A stretch of 6,932 bases of DNA from Chitinophagaceae bacterium (lineage in GTDB: Bacteria; Bacteroidota; Bacteroidia; Chitinophagales; Chitinophagaceae). Positions 1 through 5,542 of the stretch are shown piece by piece. A program made the translations under genes and the position numbers. Where the stretch lies: assembly GCA_025362915.1 (NCBI GenBank), contig JANYEU010000267.1:1-6932 (forward strand), written 5' to 3'. Below the pieces are notes generated by a model that worked only from the letters and a program-made list of their open reading frames with translations, was not told the DNA's origin and did not search any database. Numbering within the stretch: position 1 is the stretch's first letter; each line of letters opens with the position of its first letter.

Positions 1-1
1 T

Positions 2-316
2 GGTGATGATGGCAAACCTATTGCCATCGGTCGTCCGTGGCACGCCTATCCTAAGGTTGCCATTTTAAATTCGGATATGTGCGAACAGATTGATCCAAAA
101 GGATGGCCTACCACTTGGCGTATGACGTATGCCGATAGTACCGATAAGCTTCATTTGTATGAATATAACAATACTGGCAAAGGGGCCGATATGGGTCAGC
201 GATCAAAATGGCCTGGACTTCGCGCTTTAACTGCTGATGAAGCAAAGGATTATACAATGGAAAAAGTATTGGGAGGATGGAACGGTGCTAAAAATAGGAA
301 GGTAGAGGGTTTGTGA
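2..316 (+). CDS. Pectinesterase (pectin methylesterase, CE8), C-terminal part; 5' end outside the window
   Basis: This is the last 104 codons of a carbohydrate esterase family 8 enzyme, which removes methyl esters from homogalacturonan and opens pectin to lyases and galacturonases. The frame is open from base 2 and ends in TGA at 314-316. The fragment carries the family signature GRPW (bases 29-40). From family knowledge, its Arg binds substrate next to the catalytic Asp pair and its Trp lines the cleft. After it come the usual strand-and-loop pattern of the beta-helix end (AYPKVAILNSDM, then D-P-K-G-W), the YNNTGKGAD motif, R-S-K-W, and a final L-T-x-x-E-A-x-x-Y-T segment leading to VLGGWNG. 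The catalytic Gln and Asp residues lie upstream of the window, so activity cannot be judged here. The protein is probably secreted or periplasmic; the signal peptide is not visible. The frame has no internal stop and looks intact. Confidence 0.93.
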   Translation, partial: GDDGKPIAIGRPWHAYPKVAILNSDMCEQIDPKGWPTTWRMTYADSTDKLHLYEYNNTGKGADMGQRSKWPGLRALTADEAKDYTMEKVLGGWNGAKNRKVEGL

Positions 317-343
317 AATGATTTAAGAGGTAACTTTTTTCAT

Positions 344-359
344 ATCCGAGATCTCGGAT
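344..359. repeat. Perfect 16-bp palindrome downstream of the pectinesterase gene
   Basis: ATCCGAGATCTCGGAT is identical to its own reverse complement. It lies 27 bases after the pectinesterase stop and directly follows a TTTTTT run (335-340) and CAT. As RNA it could form a 6-bp stem with a GATC loop, but no T-tract follows it on the plus strand, so a standard intrinsic terminator reading out of the pectinesterase gene is not supported. It could be a dimeric protein-binding site or a weak transcript-end hairpin; the sequence does not decide between them. Confidence 0.6.
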
Positions 360-504
360 GTCGAAATTCCTATCATTTGCAAGTTCGCCATGCACTACGC
401 TTAACATAATCGAATAGTAAATGCGAAGACCGTGATTAATTGGGGCTGCATTTAAGACAATAGGATTGTACTTTTATTTTTTTTATTGGATTATCTAAGC
501 AAAG

Positions 505-573
505 CCACAAGTGACACACTTGCGGTAGCAGCGAGTCCGTGTGGCACGCTGATTTGACTTGCGGCAACAGGGA
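505..573. repeat. Cluster of short hairpins and a degenerate direct repeat overlapping the start of the next open frame
   Basis: Three inverted repeats lie close together. The first, at 505-525, has arms CCaCAAGTG and CACTTGcGG around an ACA loop with one mismatch. The second, CGTG-TGG-CACG, is at 538-548. The third, TTGC-G-GCAA, is at 559-567. The stretch also contains a degenerate 18-base direct repeat: ACTTGCGGTAGCAGCGAG at 518-535 and a copy starting ACTTGCGGCAACAGGGA at 557, 14 of 18 positions identical. This density of structure is not typical of coding sequence. It suggests a dispersed palindromic repeat, whose right end runs into the following hydrolase frame. That it is repeated elsewhere in the genome is an inference. 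Confidence 0.45.
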
Positions 574-1594
574 ACACAATGGTATTATAAAGAACTTCTT
601 GACAGGAGAAAAGAAATTAACTGTTTCAGATTATACCAACGATGCCAAACACCTCGATTGGGTGGTGGTATCGCGCCCACCATCTGGCGGCAATTTGTCC
701 CTTATACCTACTGAACAATTCCTCACTGCTGATGGCAAAAAAGGTGCATCCATTAGTTTTTATAAGGATGATCATTTTCAGGAAAAGATAACAACACGAA
801 TAGATAAGGACATAAACTTTAGTGTGCCAATAGGTGCCAATCCCGATGCTTTGGTAACAACTACCGAAAGGTACAATGCCCGTTGGGAAACCACGGTTAT
901 TCCTCCGGTGGATGGGGATTACTATTTGGAGTTACAAGCTAGCGGAAGGTCAAGTTTACTGGTAAATGGCGATATATTGATTTCAATTGCAAAAAACGGG
1001 GGTGGGCGCGATAAGCAATTAATCAAACTAACCAAAGGAAAGGCGATTACGGTATCAATATCATTGAACCAAATCAAAGATTCTGATGGTAAATGCAAGT
1101 TGTTGTGGTCTGTGCCAGAAACCAATGCAGGCGACCCGCAAAAACTGTTAGAGAGGGTGGCAAACGAAGGTACAACACTCATCTTGGCAGAAAATGCAGA
1201 TACATGGATGGACTTGATTAGTAAAAATACCAAAGCAACTTGCATCGGTAAGTTTGAGATTGGTACGGCATGGTTAGGCGGTGTTTTCTTTGTAAAACAA
1301 CATCCATTATTTAAGGATTTGCCTACCAATGATGGGATGAATTGGCCTTATCAGGCAGTGGTGAGGAATGGTGGTGAGCGTTTTGGTTTGGAAGTAGAAG
1401 GCGAAGAATGTGTGGCGGGAGCCTATCATGCTTACCCCATGAAACTGGGTACGGCAGTAGGCATAATCCCTTGTGGTAAAGGACAGATAATTTTCAATAC
1501 ACTAGATGTTTGTGGCAATCTGGCCTCCAAAGAATCTTCTGCCGAGGTGGCTAGGAAGTTGCTTTGTAACTTTATAGAATATGGGGTGAAGTAG
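539..1594 (+). CDS. Probable 3' remnant of a large glycoside hydrolase: PA14-like domain plus amidotransferase-like tail
   Basis: The frame gives 351 residues from a GTG at 539; the upstream limit is a TGA at 512-514. Residues about 60-192 look like a PA14-type carbohydrate-binding domain: DGKKGASISFYK, an R-x-D-x-x-I-N-F strand, ARWETTVIPPVDGDYYLEL, then LVNGD and KLLWSVP. Residues about 205-348 look like the class I glutamine-amidotransferase-like tail of large Bacteroidota exo-hydrolases (often annotated GH2): GTTLILAENAD, HPLFKDLPTN, MNWPYQAVV, EGEECVAGAYH and GTAVGIIPCGKGQIIF. No sugar-binding jelly roll or TIM barrel is present, so catalysis is unlikely. The first roughly 15-20 codons translate the hairpin cluster, there is no convincing ribosome-binding site, and no other ATG in frame gives a longer product. 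I therefore read this as a 5'-truncated gene that may not be expressed. A separately encoded accessory protein is the alternative. The GH2 assignment is from memory of similar tails and is moderate at best. Confidence 0.6.
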   Translation: MWHADLTCGNREHNGIIKNFLTGEKKLTVSDYTNDAKHLDWVVVSRPPSGGNLSLIPTEQFLTADGKKGASISFYKDDHFQEKITTRIDKDINFSVPIGANPDALVTTTERYNARWETTVIPPVDGDYYLELQASGRSSLLVNGDILISIAKNGGGRDKQLIKLTKGKAITVSISLNQIKDSDGKCKLLWSVPETNAGDPQKLLERVANEGTTLILAENADTWMDLISKNTKATCIGKFEIGTAWLGGVFFVKQHPLFKDLPTNDGMNWPYQAVVRNGGERFGLEVEGEECVAGAYHAYPMKLGTAVGIIPCGKGQIIFNTLDVCGNLASKESSAEVARKLLCNFIEYGVK

Positions 1595-2008
1595 GATTGT
1601 TATTATCTTGACTATACTTAAATGAGTGGTAATCTTACGGCTGAATCTGTCTTGTGGTGTTAACACCATAAAGCATGGTGCCAGCACCGCAAATATTGGT
1701 GTCAACACCCTAAACATTGGTGCTAACACCTTAAAGCATGGTGCTAACACCCTAAACAATGGTGTTGCCACCATAAAACATGGTGTTAGCACCACAAAGT
1801 ATGGTGTTAACACCATGAAGCATATTTAGGCTAAATTGAGTAGTAAATAAGGAGATATTACTAGTCGGTACATCCACAGCAAAGGATAAAAGAATTTACC
1901 AGTAAGTCTTGGAGTATGGACTATTAGTGGTGTAGGATTTATGAAAGAAGGCTTTTGAAAGTATAATTGTGTGATATTCGCCAACAATTAATATTTAATA
2001 ATAACTCA
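1595..2008. other. 414-base gene-free stretch holding the 21-bp palindrome array
   Basis: Between the truncated hydrolase and the GH43 gene I find no convincing gene. The central 168 bases are the tandem array described separately. To its right, TAGTAA (1841-1846) and TTACTA (1858-1863) can pair around a loop containing AAGGAG, but no start codon sits at a suitable distance after it. A TTTG occurs at 1954-1957, but no good TAnnTTTG partner follows, so the GH43 promoter cannot be placed. Bases 1991-2008 are A/T-rich, as usual ahead of Bacteroidota start codons. Confidence 0.6.
1656..1823. repeat. Eight 21-bp tandem units, each with a conserved GGTG-N4-CACC inverted repeat
   Basis: Units start at 1656, 1677, 1698, 1719, 1740, 1761, 1782 and 1803, with no length variation. 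Every unit begins GGTG-N4-CACC. The N4 cores in order are TTAA, CCAG, TCAA, CTAA, CTAA, TTGC, TTAG and TTAA. The remaining 9 bases are ATAAAGCAT, GCAAATATT, CTAAACATT, TTAAAGCAT, CTAAACAAT, ATAAAACAT, ACAAAGTAT and ATGAAGCAT. The eight palindrome arms are invariant while the cores and spacers drift. The 21-bp period is two turns of B-DNA, so all palindromes face the same side of the helix. Frames are open through it on both strands because 21 is divisible by 3; read forward it would give a heptapeptide repeat of the form G-[VA]-[NSA]-T-x-x-x. The conservation pattern favours a DNA- or RNA-level role. It is not a CRISPR array: there are no unique spacers of 25-40 bases. Confidence 0.9.
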
Positions 2009-2950
2009 ATGAAAAGAACAATTCTTTCGCTTGTTTGCTTTTTACTTCTTGCCAACACTTATGCTCAATCACAAACAGATTCTGTTTATATGTTCTGTTA
2101 CTTTAAGGGTAATGGTTTGGATGGGTTGCATTATGCTTTTAGTAAGGATGGATTGAAGTACGAGGCTTTGAATAATGATTCTACTTTTTTAAGACCCGTT
2201 GTGGCAAAAGATAAATTGATGCGCGATCCATGTATCATCCGTGGGGCTGATGGGTTGTTTCATTTGGTTTGGACAGTAAGTTGGAATGATAAGGGCATTG
2301 GCATTGCCTCTTCAAATGACCTTATCCATTGGAGTGAGCAAGTGTTTTTACCAGTTATGGAAAACGAAGTAAGCGATAGTGTAATGAATGCTTGGGCACC
2401 AGAAATTACTTACGATCCATATTCAAAAGAATATATCCTATATTGGTCAAGCACCGTAAAAGGAAAGTTTCTGGATACCAAACGCCCAGAAAGCAAGTAT
2501 AACGGTCGCATTTATTATAAGACAACAAAAGACTTTAAAACATATTCTGATACAAAACTATTGTACGATAAGGGTTTTGATGTAATTGATGCCACCATTA
2601 AGGTTTTAGGTAAAAAGCAATACCTGATGTTCTTAAAGGATGAAACCATTGCTCCCATTCCCCAAAAGAATTTAAGAACTGCTACCAGTAAGAATTTTAC
2701 CGAAGGATATTCCAACCCTAGCGAACCAATTACGGGTAAGTATTGGGCGGAAGGGCCAACGGCTTTAGATATGAAGGGTAAGTGGATTGTATATTTTGAT
2801 AAGTACAGGGAGCATTCTTATGGCGCAGTTACTTCTACAGATTTAATAAATTGGACAGACATATCCTCTCAAATATCATTGCCAAAAGGATTGCGACATG
2901 GTACTGTTTTTACTATTTCTATGGATGAGTTTAATAAGTGGTTTAAATAA
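2009..2950 (+). CDS. Secreted glycoside hydrolase family 43 protein (arabinosidase/xylosidase type)
   Basis: This is a complete 313-residue protein. GH43 enzymes are inverting five-bladed beta-propellers that release arabinose, xylose or galactose from plant cell-wall glycans. A signal peptide is visible: MKR, a hydrophobic stretch, and a probable cut after TYAQ near residue 20, so the enzyme acts in the periplasm or outside. Propeller signatures occur in order: RDPCIIR with the probable catalytic base Asp73, WAPEITYD (129-136), Asp194 in DVIDAT as the probable pKa modulator, Glu248 in WAEGP as the probable catalytic acid, and the late RHGT with His297, a conserved central-site position. The length suits a single-domain member with no binding module. 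I chose the ATG at 2009 over an in-frame GTG at 1967 because it puts the Lys/Arg signal start at the N-terminus and has the usual A/T-rich leader. No terminator is evident downstream. Subfamily and substrate cannot be set by eye. Confidence 0.9.
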   Translation: MKRTILSLVCFLLLANTYAQSQTDSVYMFCYFKGNGLDGLHYAFSKDGLKYEALNNDSTFLRPVVAKDKLMRDPCIIRGADGLFHLVWTVSWNDKGIGIASSNDLIHWSEQVFLPVMENEVSDSVMNAWAPEITYDPYSKEYILYWSSTVKGKFLDTKRPESKYNGRIYYKTTKDFKTYSDTKLLYDKGFDVIDATIKVLGKKQYLMFLKDETIAPIPQKNLRTATSKNFTEGYSNPSEPITGKYWAEGPTALDMKGKWIVYFDKYREHSYGAVTSTDLINWTDISSQISLPKGLRHGTVFTISMDEFNKWFK

Positions 2951-3061
2951 TTTCGACTGCATTTGGATAAGTACTTCAATTCATTCACCTGCAAATTGGT
3001 ATCAGGATTGCTCTATAGGGTCAAATAATGAATTATACCCTTAAAATAATCTACATGAAAT

Positions 3062-3451
3062 ATGTTATCGTCCTTTTTGCTGGGATTGGTTGTTATTGCC
3101 TGCAATACATCCCCACAGAATAATAGTAAAAATGCATCTACGGACAGCCTCATTAATAATCCTGCCACCTATGGTGATGCTGACTACAAGGAAGGTACAC
3201 GCCTTGTGGCTGCCAATGATTGCCTTGGTTGCCACAAGATAAATGTAAGGACTACTGGTCCGTCTTACGATTCCATTGCAATGCGGTATCCGTTTACAGA
3301 AGGGAATGTCGATTTGCTGGCACATAAGATAATAACCGGCGGTGCGGGCAGATGGGGACAAGTGCAGATGACACCGCACCCAACACTTGAAATAAGGGAT
3401 GCACAGGAAATGGTGAAATTTATTTTGAGCCTTCGCAACAGGCATCAATAA
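3062..3451 (+). CDS. Small mono-haem class I cytochrome c, probable lipoprotein
   Basis: The product has 129 residues. The haem site is CLGCH (Cys54, Cys57, His58), and Met103 in GRWGQVQMTPHP is the likely sixth iron ligand, the pattern of small soluble or anchored c-type cytochromes. The GP at 66-67 and the C-terminal helix with FILSLR also fit. A lipobox LVVIAC puts the acylated Cys at position 14, followed by a Ser/Asn-rich linker to about residue 40, so the haem domain is probably tethered to a membrane on the periplasmic side. Electron partners are not in the window; related domains often accompany sugar dehydrogenases or cytochrome oxidases. The start is odd: a TGA lies two codons upstream, and from this ATG the signal peptide has no Lys or Arg. 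An ATG-AAA at 3055 in another frame would give a normal signal if the T5 run at 3074-3078 had four T's. The true start may therefore be 3055 with a one-base indel. Confidence 0.8.
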   Translation: MLSSFLLGLVVIACNTSPQNNSKNASTDSLINNPATYGDADYKEGTRLVAANDCLGCHKINVRTTGPSYDSIAMRYPFTEGNVDLLAHKIITGGAGRWGQVQMTPHPTLEIRDAQEMVKFILSLRNRHQ

Positions 3452-3641
3452 ACAAGAATTTTTATAAGGATTTATACGCCGAATAGGGCTAAAGGGTACT
3501 TTTCAGAGAGTTTTTGGTAGGGAAGTTGCGTAAGACTTGTACCATAAGGTTTGAAACGTATAGGGTTGTTAATTCAGATTTTAAAGATAAAATTTATTTA
3601 CACCCAAACAAGCACGCCGATAAAGAAAGCAACTATAGGAC

Positions 3642-3673
3642 AAAAAAAAGCCCGCACTTTTCAGTACGGGCTT
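3642..3673 (-). terminator. Strong intrinsic terminator of the symporter gene
   Basis: Read on the minus strand, the arms AAGCCCGTACT and AGTGCGGGCTT pair over 11 bp with one G-U wobble around a GAAA tetraloop, then run into eight T's. It begins 28 bases after the symporter stop codon, the expected place. On the plus strand the hairpin is preceded by the A-run and followed by CATCATTT, so it may also stop transcription coming from the cytochrome gene, less efficiently. Confidence 0.93.
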
Positions 3674-3701
3674 CATCATTTATTAATTTAAAGATAGTAT
3701 A

Positions 3702-5393
3702 TTACCAGAAGAAAGTATATAAGGCAGCAAGAACACCACAGATAATTAAAGCACCAACCGCAAAAGCATTGGTAGATTTAAACATAGTTGTATCCACTTC
3801 TAAACCGTGCGCTTTAACGCCATGTCTGCTTTCGTACATGCTGATAACATACATTACCGCAACACTAATTACAAACACTATCCCCATTCTATCTAAGAAA
3901 GGAATTTCGTATAATGATATACCGCTTTCTTGCTTTACCAAAGTAGATAAGCCAACTGAATTTAAGAATTCAAGGTTAATAAATGTTGGCATAAACTTGA
4001 ATAGAACCGATAAGCCAAAGCCACCGATAGTAGCAAACAAAGCCGCATTTGAAGTGGTTTTTTTCCAGAAGAAACCTAGGATGAACATAGCAAAAATGCC
4101 CGGACTTACAAAGCCTGTATATTCTTGTATGAAATCGAATCCACCTTTTTTATCAATACCCAAGAAAGGAGAAATTAAACAACCAATAATCATCGCAGCC
4201 AAAACGGTTAGTTTACCTGTTGTAACCAATTCGTTTTCGGTAGCGGCTGGTTTAATTTTCTTTTGATAGATATCCAAGGTAAAGATGGTGGCAATACTGT
4301 TTGCCTTACCAGCTAATGAAGCAACAATAGCGGCAGTTAAAGCAGCAACAGACAAACCTTTAAAACCAATAGGTAATAAATTCAATAAAGTAGGATATGC
4401 TTTATCGCCCACTACTTCTCCTGTTGCATCCATTAATTCGTGGTGAGAGAAATAACCTTTTTGGTTCAATGCATAAGCAGCAATACCTGGCAAAACCACA
4501 ATTACAGGCATCAACAACTTCAAGAACGCAGCAAATAGGATACCTCCACGTGCAGTCTTTAAATCGGCACCCAAAGCACGCTGTGTAATGTACTGATTAC
4601 AGCCCCAATAGTTCAGGTTCACAATCCACATACCACCTAACAAAACAGTTAACCCCGGTAAGCTTGGGAAGTTCGGATTATCCTTTTTCAGAATCATGTG
4701 AAAATGGTCGTTAGAATTACTCATCATCAATTTAAACCCATTTATAACTCCGCTGCTACCATATTGCTGTGCCACAAGGTCAAGGGCTAGATAAGTTGTT
4801 ACCAATCCACCCAATATTAAAAAGAATACTTGGATAACATCGGTAAACCCAATAACCTTCATACCCCCCAATGCAATAATAATGGCAAATATTGCCAGCC
4901 CGTACATACAAACATATTGGTTGATGCCAGAGATACTGCTGATAGCCAACGCACCTAAGTAAAGGATGGACGTAAGATTTACGATTACATATAATAACAA
5001 CCAGAACACAGCCATTATCATCGCTACCGTACTGTTGTAACGGGTACTTAGGAACTGTGGCATGGTATATATCTTGTTTTTAAGATATACCGGTATGAAG
5101 AAAATGGCTACAATCATCAATGTGGCAGCGGCCATCCACTCATAAGCAGAAATAGCCAAGCCCATCTTGAAACCATTACCACTCATGGCAATAAATTGCT
5201 CGGATGAAATATTTGAGGCAATTAATGACGTACCAATAGCCCACCATGTAAGTGAACCTTCTGCCAAAAAGTAATCGTGCGATGCACTTGTTGCTGCTTT
5301 TTTCTTACGGTTGTAAATCCAGTAGCCATAAGAAGCTACAACAATAAAGTAAATTAAAAATACAATGTAATCCTGTGGTGCTAATTTGTTCAT
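3702..5393 (-). CDS. Sodium/solute symporter (SSS family), vSGLT-like sugar transporter
   Basis: This is a 563-residue inner-membrane protein with about 14 hydrophobic segments, similar in length and layout to the Vibrio sodium/galactose transporter vSGLT (543 residues). Sugar-site residues known from vSGLT have counterparts here: Gln66 in NISSEQF, Glu85 in AYEW, Asn259, Tyr262 and Trp263 in NLNYWGCNQY, Lys292 in FLKLL, and Gln423 in FIQEYTG. At the sodium site, the Ser-Ser pair of vSGLT is Ala358-Ser359 in IVASLAGKANS; the second Ser, the more critical one, is kept. The last segment (about 544-563) ends in FFW. The ATG at 5391-5393 follows an A/T-rich leader. The gene lies downstream of xylA on the same strand, so xylose is the most likely cargo, but SSS proteins of this type also carry galactose, glucose or other sugars. 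It has its own promoter and terminator, so it can be transcribed separately from xylA. Confidence 0.93.
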   Translation of the reverse strand: MNKLAPQDYIVFLIYFIVVASYGYWIYNRKKKAATSASHDYFLAEGSLTWWAIGTSLIASNISSEQFIAMSGNGFKMGLAISAYEWMAAATLMIVAIFFIPVYLKNKIYTMPQFLSTRYNSTVAMIMAVFWLLLYVIVNLTSILYLGALAISSISGINQYVCMYGLAIFAIIIALGGMKVIGFTDVIQVFFLILGGLVTTYLALDLVAQQYGSSGVINGFKLMMSNSNDHFHMILKKDNPNFPSLPGLTVLLGGMWIVNLNYWGCNQYITQRALGADLKTARGGILFAAFLKLLMPVIVVLPGIAAYALNQKGYFSHHELMDATGEVVGDKAYPTLLNLLPIGFKGLSVAALTAAIVASLAGKANSIATIFTLDIYQKKIKPAATENELVTTGKLTVLAAMIIGCLISPFLGIDKKGGFDFIQEYTGFVSPGIFAMFILGFFWKKTTSNAALFATIGGFGLSVLFKFMPTFINLEFLNSVGLSTLVKQESGISLYEIPFLDRMGIVFVISVAVMYVISMYESRHGVKAHGLEVDTTMFKSTNAFAVGALIICGVLAALYTFFW

Positions 5394-5449
5394 GTGGCAA
5401 AAGTTAGAAAAAGTTTAATTGATTGACGAATGATATTATAACGTTTTCG

Positions 5450-5483
5450 CAAATATATAAGGTTATAACAAGTGTGGTGCAAA
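5450..5483 (-). promoter_or_regulatory. Bacteroidota-type promoter of the symporter gene
   Basis: On the minus strand TTTG (complement of 5480-5483) is followed after 22 bases by TATATTTG (complement of 5450-5457), a full match to the TAnnTTTG -7 element of Bacteroidota primary sigma factors. The spacer is at the long end of the accepted range. Transcription would begin near 5443, leaving a leader of about 50 bases before the ATG. An AACGTT core (5440-5445) with a good CGTTTTC half on one side lies across the expected start point and could be an operator of a LacI-type repressor; this part is speculative. Confidence 0.6.
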
Positions 5484-5499
5484 CATTTATGCGTTTTGT

Positions 5500-5534
5500 A
5501 AAAAGAAAAGGTCAGCATAGTTAAATGCCGACCT
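5500..5534 (-). terminator. Intrinsic terminator after xylA
   Basis: On the minus strand AGGTCGGCAT and ATGCTGACCT form a 10-bp stem with one G-U pair and a six-base loop, extended by weak A-U pairs, then TTTTCTTTTT. The hairpin begins 8 bases after the xylA stop codon. On the plus strand it is followed by CTTTTTT, so it could act in both directions. Its place between xylA and the symporter promoter implies that the two genes are at least partly separate transcripts. Confidence 0.85.
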
Positions 5535-5542
5535 CTTTTTTA

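Noticed and set aside
922..1329. Minus-strand frame of 135 codons inside the hydrolase remnant
   Set aside because: It is antisense to a frame with recognisable PA14-like and amidotransferase-like sequence and has no features of its own.
1502..1816. Minus-strand frame of 104 codons and plus-strand frame 1626-1829 of 67 codons over the tandem array, giving V-L-T/A-P-x-F and G-V-N-T heptapeptide repeats
   Set aside because: Both frames stay open simply because the period is a multiple of three and the units lack stops in those frames. Invariant synonymous bases with variable amino acids argue against a protein, the minus frame runs into the 3' end of the hydrolase remnant, and neither has a credible start region.
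1656..1823. The repeat array as a CRISPR array
   Set aside because: The period is 21 bp with 9-bp related spacers; CRISPR needs repeats of about 24-40 bp and unique spacers of similar length. No cas gene is present.
1841..1863. TAGTAA / TTACTA hairpin with AAGGAG in its loop as an RNA switch
   Set aside because: The stem is short and A/T-rich, and no start codon follows the AAGGAG at a usable distance.
1967..2008. GTG start for the GH43 gene, adding 14 residues
   Set aside because: It would place a polar extension before a standard signal peptide; the ATG at 2009 gives the normal MKR start.
3017..3045. Inverted pair AGGGT / ACCCT between the GH43 and cytochrome genes as a terminator
   Set aside because: Only about 5 bp of stem with a long loop and no T-tract; this can occur by chance.
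3065..3448. Minus-strand frame of 127 codons over the cytochrome gene
   Set aside because: It is the antisense shadow of a gene with a clear CxxCH haem site and lipobox.
3514..4266. Plus-strand frame of 250 codons beneath the end of the symporter gene
   Set aside because: It is antisense to the well-supported symporter gene and crosses its terminator; the product is Lys/Pro/Thr-rich with no domain pattern.
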